Origin: Brevundimonas sp. MYb52
Lineage (GTDB): Bacteria; Pseudomonadota; Alphaproteobacteria; Caulobacterales; Caulobacteraceae
Direction of reading: 5' to 3'
DNA: 64,000 nt
NCBI RefSeq assembly: GCF_002979535.1
Contig: NZ_PCPB01000001.1
Coordinates: forward strand, 248,001-312,000
The position numbers and the translations under genes are program-made. The notes below the pieces were generated by a model. It saw nothing but the letters and a program-made list of their open reading frames with translations, was not told where the DNA came from and ran no database searches. Positions 16,590 to 25,834 of the stretch are shown here, in pieces. Position 1 is the first letter of the stretch; each line of letters opens with the position of its first letter.

Positions 16590-19328
16590 ATGAGTATCCG
16601 TCACGCCTTGCTTGCCGGTTCAGTCAGCGCCCTGGCGCTGGTCGCCGGCGCCGCCGCCGCCCAGGACGCGCCGACCACCACGGTCGACGAAGTCGTCGTC
16701 ACGGGCATCCGCGCGTCGCTGCAGCAGTCGATCACGACCAAGCGCAACGCCAACGCCATTATCGACGTCGTCACCGCCGAGGATGTGGGCAAGTTCCCCA
16801 GCTCGAACGTGGCCGAAGCCATCACCATCATTCCTGGCGTCACGGTGGACCGCGCCTTCGGGCAGGGCGAAAAGGTTTCGATCCTGGGCACCGACCCGGC
16901 GCTGAACCGCACCTTGCTTAACGGCCAGACGGTCGCTTCGGCGGACTGGTTCATCCTCGATCAGCCGGGCCGGACCTTCAACTACGCCCTGCTGGCTCCG
17001 CAGATCGTCGGCAAGGTCGAGGTCTATAAATCGCCGGAAGCCCGCATCGATGAAGGCTCGATCGGCGGCACGGTCGACGTTTCGACCCGCCGTCCGCTGG
17101 ACCTGGGCCGCCACACCCTGTCGGGCGCTGTGACCTATCTTTACAACGACCGTTCCGAGAGCGGCGATGCGCAGCTGTCGGTGCTGGGCGGCTGGCGCAA
17201 CGAGGATCGCACCTTCGGCGTCCTGGTCTCGGCCCAGCGCGCCGCCGACGACCTGCGTCGCGACGGCATGGAGGCCTATGGCACCATCCCGGCCAGCTAT
17301 TACGCCGGCGGCAACGCCGAGAACCCTGGCGGCAACTCGATCGCCAATGGCAACTGCGCCGGGACCTGCGCTTCGACCCTGCTGGCCAATCCGAACGCCA
17401 AGGGGCTGAACGCCTTCGGCACCCACTTCTTCGAGCAGGGCCGCGAGCGCAACAGCTACACCGTCGCTGCTCAGTGGCGTCCGAACGACAGCCTGGACCT
17501 GAACTTCGACTGGCTGCGCATCGACGCCACCTACGACAACATCAACCAGGCCCTGTTTGCCTTCCAGGGCAATACCTGGAACAGCCTGGGCGCCCTGACC
17601 GACCTGCAGGTCGATGACGGCGTCATCACCAAGGCCTCCTTCAAGAACGCCCTGAGCGTGCTGGACATCCAGTACCGCGAGGCGGCCATGACCTCGGACA
17701 GCTACCACTTCGACGGCAAGTACACGGGCCAGGGCTGGGACCTGTCGGGCGACATCGGCTACACCAAGGCTGACGGCGGCACCCAGCGCCAGCTGTTCGG
17801 CGAGTTCCTGAACTGGGCCGACTATACCGTCGACTTCACCGGCGCTCCGGGTTCGCCCGGCGTCCTGACCTACGCCAACGGCAATGTCCTGAACGACGCC
17901 TCGAAATTCTCGTTCGACGGCGGCTGGGGCGCGGGCGATCCGTCCGTCGGCCCGACCGGCTACAATGCGGGCTGGGGCGGCAACATCGTCTCCAAGCCGA
18001 CCATGGACGAAGAAACCTACGCCCAGGCCGACCTTGGCTTCGACCGCGACGGCTTCTTCAGTCGCCTCCAGTTCGGCTACAAGTATCGCAAGCACGAGAC
18101 CGACCAGAAGATGTCGGGCGTGACGGTTCAGATCTATGGCGCGCCGGACAGCGCCGGCATGTTCAGCCCCAGCCGCGTGCCGGGCAATTATCTGGACGGC
18201 TTCGACGGCGTGAACGATCAGATGAAGGGCCGCTTCCGCATCGATGGGAAGGCGCTGGCCGACTATATCGAGGCGGGCGAGTATCTGCGCCCCTGGCAGG
18301 CCAAGCCGGTTCCGACCGTCTTCGGCAACGCCGAGTTCACGGCCCAGAACTGGAACGTCCAGGAGACGATCAACGCCCTCTATGGTCAGGCGGACTTCGA
18401 GAACGACCGCGTGCGCGGCAACATCGGCCTGCGCTATGTCCGCACCGAGTCGGAAAGCGGCGGCTATGTCTGCGTCAATCAGACGGCGACCGGTTGCGGC
18501 GTCACGGCGGCGGATTGGGAATGGAGCGTCCGGAGCAAGGAATACGACGATTTCCTGCCCAGCCTGAACGTCGCCATCAACGCCTCTGACGACCTGATCA
18601 TCCGTCTGGCGGCGGCCAAGGTCATTTCGCGACCCAACTATGCGGACATGTCCAACTACTTCTGGCTGTCGGATCAGATCCTGACCGGCGGCGGCGGCAA
18701 CCCGGACCTGGACCCCTACAAGTCGACCAACCTGAACGCGGCGGCTGAATGGTATTTCGCCCCTGACGCCATTCTGTCGGGCGAGATCTTCTACAAGAAG
18801 ATCGACAACTACATCCTGCAGAAGACTGCGCCGGAAGAACATTTCAACCAGGCCCAGAACGCCGTCACCACCTATCAGATCAGCCGTCCGACCAATGCGG
18901 GTTCGGCCGACCTGAAGGGCGCGACCTTCGCCTATCAGCAGAACTACGCCTATGGCCTGGGCCTGCTGGCCAACTACACTTACGTCGACGGCAGCGCGGA
19001 CAATGGTCAGGACCTGCCCTTCAACTCGAAGCATCAGGTCAACATCAGCCCCTTCTTCGAGGCCGGCGCCTTCTCGGCGCGCATGACCTACACCTGGCGG
19101 TCGAAGTATTTCACCGGCGTGGATCGCGGCGACAACATGTATGTCCGCGCCTACACGGGCCTCGACGCCACGGCGGCCTATGCCTTCAACGAACGCGTCA
19201 GCCTGACGGTTTCGGGGCAGAACCTGCTCGACAGCGAATACTACGCCTACGCCAATACGGTCAGCCTGCCGCGCGGCGTCTATCGCACCGGCCGCAAGCT
19301 GATGGCGACGCTCAGCGTCGAGTTCTAG
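16590..19328 (+). CDS. TonB-dependent receptor, Xanthomonas/Caulobacter carbohydrate type (GlcNAc or chitin oligomers)
   Basis: 912 residues. After a signal peptide ending AAAAQD come a TonB box (VDEVVVTGIRASLQQSI) and a plug in which KFPSSNVAEAITIIPGV marks the large TonB-Xanth-Caul subfamily used for sugar uptake. The barrel ends in the aromatic LMATLSVEF. The ATG at 16590 follows GGAGGGGAG. Its place opposite nagB/nagA and ahead of hexosaminidase and PTS genes indicates uptake of GlcNAc or chitin oligosaccharides, like the Caulobacter GlcNAc receptor. Confidence 0.92.
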   Translation: MSIRHALLAGSVSALALVAGAAAAQDAPTTTVDEVVVTGIRASLQQSITTKRNANAIIDVVTAEDVGKFPSSNVAEAITIIPGVTVDRAFGQGEKVSILGTDPALNRTLLNGQTVASADWFILDQPGRTFNYALLAPQIVGKVEVYKSPEARIDEGSIGGTVDVSTRRPLDLGRHTLSGAVTYLYNDRSESGDAQLSVLGGWRNEDRTFGVLVSAQRAADDLRRDGMEAYGTIPASYYAGGNAENPGGNSIANGNCAGTCASTLLANPNAKGLNAFGTHFFEQGRERNSYTVAAQWRPNDSLDLNFDWLRIDATYDNINQALFAFQGNTWNSLGALTDLQVDDGVITKASFKNALSVLDIQYREAAMTSDSYHFDGKYTGQGWDLSGDIGYTKADGGTQRQLFGEFLNWADYTVDFTGAPGSPGVLTYANGNVLNDASKFSFDGGWGAGDPSVGPTGYNAGWGGNIVSKPTMDEETYAQADLGFDRDGFFSRLQFGYKYRKHETDQKMSGVTVQIYGAPDSAGMFSPSRVPGNYLDGFDGVNDQMKGRFRIDGKALADYIEAGEYLRPWQAKPVPTVFGNAEFTAQNWNVQETINALYGQADFENDRVRGNIGLRYVRTESESGGYVCVNQTATGCGVTAADWEWSVRSKEYDDFLPSLNVAINASDDLIIRLAAAKVISRPNYADMSNYFWLSDQILTGGGGNPDLDPYKSTNLNAAAEWYFAPDAILSGEIFYKKIDNYILQKTAPEEHFNQAQNAVTTYQISRPTNAGSADLKGATFAYQQNYAYGLGLLANYTYVDGSADNGQDLPFNSKHQVNISPFFEAGAFSARMTYTWRSKYFTGVDRGDNMYVRAYTGLDATAAYAFNERVSLTVSGQNLLDSEYYAYANTVSLPRGVYRTGRKLMATLSVEF

Positions 19329-19404
19329 GACGCGGGGTTCGGGGGACGGCGTTCGCCATCCCCCGTTCCGCCTATCGCCAAGGCTCTCTCCTGAGGCCAG
19401 ACTG

Positions 19405-19437
19405 GCGCGGGGCGTCACCGTCCCGCGCGCTTTTTTT
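19405..19437 (+). terminator. Rho-independent terminator just before the hexosaminidase gene
   Basis: Stem GCGCGGG / CCCGCGC (19405-19411 with 19422-19428) followed after two bases by seven T residues (19431-19437). It ends only 15 bases before the next start codon, so it separates, or attenuates, transcription between the TonB receptor and the hexosaminidase-PTS genes. Confidence 0.8.
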
Positions 19438-19452
19438 GATGCGAGACTGCGT

Positions 19453-21618
19453 ATGACCCAGGTGGTTCGATCAAGGGCGTTTGCCCTACGAATGGCATTG
19501 GCGCCGGCCCTGTTGGCGGCCTTGGCCTCGGCTTCGGTCGTCATGGCCCCTGCCGCTATGGCCGAAGCGCCTGTTGGGTCGGTCATCCCGCGTCCCGCCG
19601 CCGTTACTCCGGCCGAGGGCACCCTGGTTCTGAGTGACGCAACGGTCCTGATCACCCCGCGCGGCGACGCGGAGGCCCTGCGCGCGGCGACCTATTTCGC
19701 CGACCTTATGCAGCGCACGCGCGGCCTGACCCTGACGGTGCGCGAAGGCGAGGCCGCGCCCGGCGCTGTCGTCTTTCGTCGCGCGGCTGAAACCGCCGCC
19801 GACGCCTATAGCCTGGACGTGACCCCGCGCGGCGCGATCATCACGGCGGGCGACTTCGGCGGACTTCTCTATGGCTCCATCAGCCTGTGGCAGTTGGCCA
19901 CCGCCGAGACGGGGCAGGGGGCGGCGACCATTCCCGCCGTGGCCATTTCCGACGCCCCGCGCTTCGGCTGGCGCGGCGTCATGCTGGATTCCGCCCGCCA
20001 CTATCAGTCGCCCCAGTTCATCAAGGGCTTCATCGACTGGATGGCCCTGCACAAGCTCAACGTCTTCCACTGGCACCTGACCGACGACCAGGCTTGGCGG
20101 CTGGAGATCAGGCGCTATCCGAAGCTGACCGAGGTCGGCGGCTGGCGCGTTCATGCGGGCGCGGCGGCGCAGAAGGACATCGACCCGGCGACCGGCCGTC
20201 CACGTCTCTATGGCGGTTTCTACACCCAGGATCAGGTGCGTGACATCGTCGCCTATGCGGCGGCGCGCAACATCGTCGTAGTGCCCGAGATCGACGTCCC
20301 CGGACACGCCAGCGCGGCGATCGCCGCCTATCCCGAACTGGGCGTGACCGATGTGCCCGGCGCCGCCGTCCCGGCCGTGCCCGCCGACTGGGGCGTCTAT
20401 CCCACCCTGTTCAACGTCGAGGAGGCCACGCTGGTCTTCTTCGAGAACGTCATGGACGAGGTGGTCGATCTCTTCCCCTCGGAATACGTCCATATCGGCG
20501 GCGACGAGGCGGTCAAGGATCAGTGGAAGGCCTCGCCCCGCGTGCAGGAGCGGATGCGCGAACTGGGTCTGGCCGACGAAGAGAAGTTGCAGTCCTGGTT
20601 TGTCGCGCGCCTGGAGAAACGCCTGAACGACCACGGCCGTCGCATGATCGGCTGGGATGAAATCCTGGAAGGCGGCATCAATCCCAACGCCAGCGTCATG
20701 TCCTGGCGCGGCGTCGAGGGCGCCATCGAGGCGGCGCGTCTGGGCCATGACACGGTCATGTCGCCGGCGCCGGTCCTCTATCTCGACAACCGCCAGAGCC
20801 CCGACGACGGCGCGCCCGGGCGCGGCTTCACCTCCACCCTGCGCGACGTTTACAGCTTCGATCCCACGCCGGATGTTTTGACCCCGGAACAGGCGCGCCG
20901 CGTCCTGGGGGTGCAGGGAAACCTCTTCACCGAGCATATGCGGACCGAAGACCGGGTCGAGTATCAAGCCTATCCGCGCATCTCGGCCCTGGCGGAAATG
21001 GCCTGGACCCCGCACGCGCGGATGGACTTCGCCGACTTCCGCAAGCGTTTGGACCCGCAGCTGGCGCGCTATCGCACCCTGGGCATCGACTATGCGACCA
21101 TCGGCCTGACCGAGGTTCCCGCCACGCCGCCTGCCGACGGCCAGCGTCGCTATGATCATCAGATGAAGCTGTGCAGCGCGGCCCTGCCGTTGTCGCTGAT
21201 CGACGACGCTCCGCTGGCGGGCAAACGTCCGGCCCTGCTGATGGACATTCTCAACCCCTGCTGGATCTATCAGTCGGCCGACCTAAGCAAGGGTCTGCGC
21301 TTCGAGGCGGCCGTGGGCCAGGTTCCCTTCAACTTCCAGATCGGCGCCGACCGCGACAAGATCCGTCTGGGCGCGCCGCGCACCCCGGCGGGTGAACTGG
21401 AGGTCCGCATCGACGGTTGCGAAGGCGAGCCGGCGCTGATCCTTCCTCTGGCCGAGGCAGCGGGCAATGACGGGATCACCACCCTGTCGGGCCAGCTTCC
21501 GGCCCGCCCCGGTCAGCATGACCTCTGCCTGAAGTTCACGCAGAAAGAGCGGGATCCGATGTGGGGCGTCGATTGGGTCCGTGTCTCTGATCCGGCCGCT
21601 CGGCGCGGGGACGACTGA
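19453..21618 (+). CDS. Beta-N-acetylhexosaminidase, GH20, exported
   Basis: 721 residues with a signal peptide (cleavage near AAMAEA, residue 38). A GH20b-like N domain (about 40-165) precedes the catalytic barrel, whose motifs are FHWHLTDDQAWRLEI and HIGGDEAVKDQW; Asp351-Glu352 are the catalytic pair of the substrate-assisted mechanism. A C-terminal extra domain follows after about residue 550. It releases GlcNAc from chitin oligomers in the periplasm. There is only a weak ribosome site, and a terminator ends 15 bases upstream. Its stop overlaps the next start (TGATG). Confidence 0.93.
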   Translation: MTQVVRSRAFALRMALAPALLAALASASVVMAPAAMAEAPVGSVIPRPAAVTPAEGTLVLSDATVLITPRGDAEALRAATYFADLMQRTRGLTLTVREGEAAPGAVVFRRAAETAADAYSLDVTPRGAIITAGDFGGLLYGSISLWQLATAETGQGAATIPAVAISDAPRFGWRGVMLDSARHYQSPQFIKGFIDWMALHKLNVFHWHLTDDQAWRLEIRRYPKLTEVGGWRVHAGAAAQKDIDPATGRPRLYGGFYTQDQVRDIVAYAAARNIVVVPEIDVPGHASAAIAAYPELGVTDVPGAAVPAVPADWGVYPTLFNVEEATLVFFENVMDEVVDLFPSEYVHIGGDEAVKDQWKASPRVQERMRELGLADEEKLQSWFVARLEKRLNDHGRRMIGWDEILEGGINPNASVMSWRGVEGAIEAARLGHDTVMSPAPVLYLDNRQSPDDGAPGRGFTSTLRDVYSFDPTPDVLTPEQARRVLGVQGNLFTEHMRTEDRVEYQAYPRISALAEMAWTPHARMDFADFRKRLDPQLARYRTLGIDYATIGLTEVPATPPADGQRRYDHQMKLCSAALPLSLIDDAPLAGKRPALLMDILNPCWIYQSADLSKGLRFEAAVGQVPFNFQIGADRDKIRLGAPRTPAGELEVRIDGCEGEPALILPLAEAAGNDGITTLSGQLPARPGQHDLCLKFTQKERDPMWGVDWVRVSDPAARRGDD

Positions 21619-24158
21619 TGACGCCTGAACTGATCGTTCACGCCCCGATCGACGGCTGGGTCTGCACCCTGGACGAAGTCCCGGATGAGGCCTTCGCCGC
21701 GCGCCTGGTCGGCGACGGCCTGGCCATCGACCCGACCGGCGTCACGGTGTGCGCGCCGTTTGACGGAGTGGTGTCGATCCTGGCCCGCACCGGCCACGCC
21801 GTCAGCATTCGCTCTGACCAGGGGCCCGAAGTCCTGATCCACCTGGGGCTGGAGACGGTAGGCCTGAACGGCGCGGGCTTTGCCGCCCATGTCGCCGCCG
21901 GGGATCGGGTCAAGACCGGCGACCCGTTGCTGACACTGGACCTCGATGTGATTGCGGCGGGCGCCAAGAGCCTGATCTCGCCCATCCTGCTGGCCAATGA
22001 GGGCGAGGTCCGCCTGCTGCCGCTGAACCGTCTGGTCGTGGCGGGTGAGCCGATCATGGCTGTGCGTCAGATCGTCGTCGCCGAGCCGGCGCCTCAGGCT
22101 GTGAACGCGGCGCTGACCCGCACTGTGCGCGCGCCCTTGCCGCATGGCTTGCATGCCCGCCCGGCCTCGCGCCTGGCCGCCGCCGCCAAGGGCTTTGACG
22201 CTCGTGTCCACCTGACCTTGGGCGAGCGCAGCGCCGACGCGGTCAGTCTGACCGCCATGATGACCCTGGGCCTCAAGGACGGCGACGAACTGATCGTCAG
22301 CGCCAGCGGACCTCAGGCCGAGGCGGCGCTGGATGCCGTCGTCGCCCTGATCGCGTCCGGTCTGGGCGAAGGCGGAGAAGTCGCCCATGCTGCGCCCGCC
22401 GTTGAACCGCCGGTCGCACAGGCCGGGCCCGCCGCAGGCGAGGATGGCGAACTGATCTTCTCGGGCGTCACGGCGGCGCCGGGTCTGGTCATCGGTCGCG
22501 CCGTTCGCCTGCGTCAGGCCGAGATCGAGACGCCCGAACACGGTCGCGGCGTCGCCCTGGAACAGGCCGCCCTGCAACAGGCCCTGGACGCCGTGCGCGG
22601 GCGTATCGAAGCCTCGGTTGCGTCTGGCGGCGCCCACCGCCGGGCCATCCTGGCCGCCCACCTGGCCTTCCTCGACGACCCCGGCCTGATCGCCACGGCC
22701 CAGGAAGCCATCGAGGCGGGCCGCAGCGCCGGCTTCGCCTGGCGCACCGCGACGCAAGGGGGCGTGGCCCTGTTCCGCTCGCTGGGCGACGCCCGCACGG
22801 CCGAGCGCGCCGACGATCTGATGGATCTGGAGCGTCAGGTTCTGGTCGAACTGTCGGGCGAGGCCGCACCCGCGCCGGTGGTGCTGGGGGCCGGTTCGGT
22901 CATCCTGGCCGACGACCTTCTGCCGTCGCAGTTGATCGCGCTGGACGCGGTCAAGGTCGCGGGCCTGTGCACCGCGCGCGGCGGGCCGACCTCGCACGTC
23001 GCCATCCTGGCCGCCGCCATGGGCGTGCCGGCCCTGGTCGCGGTCGGCCCCGGTCTGGATCGGGTTGAGGACGGGGCCTTGGTGGTGCTGGACGCCGACG
23101 GCCGACGCCTGGTCGCCAGCCCGTCCGCGGCACGCCAAGCCCGCGCCCAGAGCGCCGCCGCCGCCCGCGACCGCCGCCGCGCCGAGGCTAGAGCCCTGGC
23201 CGCCGAGGACTGCCGCACCGCTGACGGCGTCCGCATCGAGGTCTTCGCCAATCTGGGCGACGTGGCCGAGGCCGCGCCCGCCGTGGCCGGGGGCGCCGAG
23301 GGTTGCGGCCTGCTGCGGACCGAATTCCTCTTCCTGGAACGCCAGAGCGCCCCGACCGAAGATGAGCAACTGGCCCAGTATCAGGCCATCGCCGACGCCC
23401 TGGACGGGCGGCCTCTGGTCATCCGTACCCTGGATGCGGGCGGCGACAAGCCCTTGCCCTATCTGCCCATGCCGCATGAAGATAATCCGGCGCTCGGCCT
23501 GCGCGGGGTGCGCACAGGCCTGCACCGGCCCGACCTATTGCTGACCCAACTGAGGGCCATCTGCCGGGTGCGCTCAAGCGGAACCGTCGCGGTCATGTTG
23601 CCGATGATCGCCTCGGCGTCTGAGGTCCGTCAGGTCCGAGCCCTGCTGGACATCGCCGCCACCGAGACCGGCGGCGCGGCGCCCTTGTTGGGCGTCATGA
23701 TCGAAACCCCGGCGGCGGCCATGACCGCTGACCTGCTGGCGCCCCACATCAATTTCGTCTCGATCGGCACCAACGACCTGACCCAGTATGCGCTCGCCAT
23801 GGACCGTCAGAACGCCCACCTGGCGGCACAGCTGGACAGCCTGCATCCGGCGGTGCTGCGCCTGATCGCTCAGACGGCGACGGGGGCTGCCGACACGCGC
23901 TGGATCGGCGTCTGCGGCGGTCTGGCTTCCGATCTTCTTGCCGCGCCCATCCTGATCGGTCTCGGCGTCACTGAGCTGTCGGCCACGCCGTCCATGACCG
24001 CCGAGATCAAGGCCCTGCTGCGGCGCCTGACTCTGGCTGACTGTCGCCAACTGGCGGCCCAGACCCTGATGCTGGACAGCGCCGAGGCCGTGCGCGCCCT
24101 GGCTGAGGACCGTCTGGCCGCCCTCATGAAATCCCGTGTCGTCGGAGCGGTCGCATGA
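21618..24158 (+). CDS. nagF: PTS EIIA-HPr-EI fusion protein for GlcNAc
   Basis: 846 residues in three joined PTS domains. EIIA of the glucose type comes first (about 1-155, phospho-His75 in LIHLGLETVGL). HPr follows (about 165-255, His179 in GLHARPAS), then Enzyme I (about 275-846, His460 in GGPTSHVAILAAAMGVPA, with the PEP-binding half after about 530). It moves phosphate from PEP to the EIIB domain of the next gene. Fusion of all soluble PTS parts makes this cluster self-sufficient. It overlaps nagE by four bases. Confidence 0.92.
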   Translation: MTPELIVHAPIDGWVCTLDEVPDEAFAARLVGDGLAIDPTGVTVCAPFDGVVSILARTGHAVSIRSDQGPEVLIHLGLETVGLNGAGFAAHVAAGDRVKTGDPLLTLDLDVIAAGAKSLISPILLANEGEVRLLPLNRLVVAGEPIMAVRQIVVAEPAPQAVNAALTRTVRAPLPHGLHARPASRLAAAAKGFDARVHLTLGERSADAVSLTAMMTLGLKDGDELIVSASGPQAEAALDAVVALIASGLGEGGEVAHAAPAVEPPVAQAGPAAGEDGELIFSGVTAAPGLVIGRAVRLRQAEIETPEHGRGVALEQAALQQALDAVRGRIEASVASGGAHRRAILAAHLAFLDDPGLIATAQEAIEAGRSAGFAWRTATQGGVALFRSLGDARTAERADDLMDLERQVLVELSGEAAPAPVVLGAGSVILADDLLPSQLIALDAVKVAGLCTARGGPTSHVAILAAAMGVPALVAVGPGLDRVEDGALVVLDADGRRLVASPSAARQARAQSAAAARDRRRAEARALAAEDCRTADGVRIEVFANLGDVAEAAPAVAGGAEGCGLLRTEFLFLERQSAPTEDEQLAQYQAIADALDGRPLVIRTLDAGGDKPLPYLPMPHEDNPALGLRGVRTGLHRPDLLLTQLRAICRVRSSGTVAVMLPMIASASEVRQVRALLDIAATETGGAAPLLGVMIETPAAAMTADLLAPHINFVSIGTNDLTQYALAMDRQNAHLAAQLDSLHPAVLRLIAQTATGAADTRWIGVCGGLASDLLAAPILIGLGVTELSATPSMTAEIKALLRRLTLADCRQLAAQTLMLDSAEAVRALAEDRLAALMKSRVVGAVA

Positions 24159-25834
24159 AGATCGGATTGTCCAGCCTACAGCCGCTCGGCCGGGCCCTGA
24201 TGCTGCCCATCGCCGTCCTGCCGGTCGCAGGGCTGCTGTTGCGGCTGGGCCAGCCAGACCTGCTCGACATCGCCTTCATCTCGGCGGCGGGTCAGGCGGT
24301 CTTCGCCAATCTGGGCCTGTTGTTCGCCGTCGGTGTCGCCGTGGGCCTGGCCAGGGACAACAATGGCGCGGCCGGCCTGGCGGGCGTGGTCTGTTTCCTG
24401 ATCTCGGTCGAGGCGTCCAAGGTCCTGCTGGCGGTCCCGCCCGAGGTGGTCGCGGGGCTGGGCGCCGACGCAGCAGCGGCAGCCTCGAAAGCCTTCAAGG
24501 ATCAGGCCCTGTCGCGGCTGGGCGTGCCCATCGGCATCGTCGCCGGCCTGATCGCCGGGGCCTGCTACAACCGCTTCTCGACCTTCAAGCTGCCCGACTA
24601 TCTGGCCTTCTTTGCGGGACGTCGCTTCGTGCCGATCGTGGCCGGAGTGGCGGGTCTGGTCGTGGCCGCCGCTGTGGGGCTGACCTTCACCGGCATCGAC
24701 CACGCCATCGACGTCTTCAGCCGCGCGGTCGTCGGCTCGGGTGAGTTCGGCCTGTTCGTCTATGGCTTGCTCAACCGGCTGCTGATCGTCACCGGCCTGC
24801 ACCACATCCTGAACAACGTCGCCTGGTTCATCGTCGGCGATTACAACGGCGCGACCGGCGACCTGAACCGCTTCTTCGCCGGTGATCCCAGCGCCGGCGT
24901 CTTCATGAGCGGCTTCTTCCCCGTCATGATGTTCGGCCTGCCCGCCGCCTGTCTGGCCATGTATCACGCGGCCCGGCCCGAACGCCGCAAGGAGGTCGGG
25001 GGGATGCTGTTCTCCCTGGCCCTGACCGCCTTCCTGACCGGGGTGACCGAGCCGATTGAATTCACCTTCATGTTCCTGGCCCCGGTCCTCTACGCCATCC
25101 ATGCGGTTCTGACGGGCGTGTCGATGGTGGTGATGGACCTGCTGGGCTCGCGGCTGGGCTTCACCTTCTCGGCGGGCCTGTTCGACTATGTGCTCAACTA
25201 TGGCCGCGCGACCCGGCCGTGGATGCTGTTGCCGGTCGGGCTGATCTACGGCGGTCTCTATTATGGCCTGTTCCGGGTCGCCATCAGGGTCTTCAACCTG
25301 AAGACGCCGGGGCGCGAGGATGAGCCGGTCGTGGCGGCGCCGATCGCAGATGTCGCGGGCGGTCGGGCCGGGGCCTTCGTCGCGGCGCTCGGCGGGGCGG
25401 CCAATCTGACCGCCGTGGCCGCCTGCACCACGCGGCTGCGGCTGCACATCCGCTCACGCGAGGTCGTGGACGAAGCGGCGCTGAAACGGCTGGGCGCGCG
25501 CGGGGTCATCGCCCCTGGACCCGACCAGCTTCAGGTCGTCCTGGGCCCCATCGCCGACGCCGTAGCCGATGAGATCAGAGTGGCGCTTGGCGCGGGCGGC
25601 GCATCGCTCGCTCCCATTCCCGTCGGCGTCGCGGAAGCGCCGCCGCAACTGGCGCCAGAGCTTCTGGCGGCGCTGGGCGGGGCGGACAATGTCGAGAGCG
25701 TTTACCGCCGGGCCGGGCGACTGTGCGTTCGCTTGAACGAGGCCGAGATCGATCAGGTCCGACTGGCCGCCCTCTTGCCTCGCGGCTTCGTGCACACTGG
25801 CGAGCGAACGCTGCAGATCCTCGGCGCGCCCTAG
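24155..25834 (+). CDS. nagE: PTS GlcNAc permease EIICB with an extra degenerate EIIB domain
   Basis: 559 residues. The EIIC part (about 1-385) has some ten membrane segments, the GLHHILNN histidine loop and TEPIEF with the conserved Glu. The first EIIB domain (about 405-478) has phospho-Cys424 in AACTTRLRL. A second EIIB-like domain (about 500-559) follows; the place of the cysteine is Arg519 (SVYRRAGRLCV). It imports and phosphorylates GlcNAc to GlcNAc-6-P, using phosphate from NagF. Glucose cannot be ruled out as substrate, but nagA and nagB decide. Its TAG overlaps the stop of the convergent amidohydrolase. Confidence 0.92.
   Translation: MKIGLSSLQPLGRALMLPIAVLPVAGLLLRLGQPDLLDIAFISAAGQAVFANLGLLFAVGVAVGLARDNNGAAGLAGVVCFLISVEASKVLLAVPPEVVAGLGADAAAAASKAFKDQALSRLGVPIGIVAGLIAGACYNRFSTFKLPDYLAFFAGRRFVPIVAGVAGLVVAAAVGLTFTGIDHAIDVFSRAVVGSGEFGLFVYGLLNRLLIVTGLHHILNNVAWFIVGDYNGATGDLNRFFAGDPSAGVFMSGFFPVMMFGLPAACLAMYHAARPERRKEVGGMLFSLALTAFLTGVTEPIEFTFMFLAPVLYAIHAVLTGVSMVVMDLLGSRLGFTFSAGLFDYVLNYGRATRPWMLLPVGLIYGGLYYGLFRVAIRVFNLKTPGREDEPVVAAPIADVAGGRAGAFVAALGGAANLTAVAACTTRLRLHIRSREVVDEAALKRLGARGVIAPGPDQLQVVLGPIADAVADEIRVALGAGGASLAPIPVGVAEAPPQLAPELLAALGGADNVESVYRRAGRLCVRLNEAEIDQVRLAALLPRGFVHTGERTLQILGAP

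Noticed and set aside
16620..19655. A 1011-residue open frame on the minus strand opposite the sugar TonB receptor
   Set aside because: It is a shadow of high-GC third positions. The plus strand encodes a recognisable TonB receptor and the start of the hexosaminidase, while the antisense product shows no known motif.
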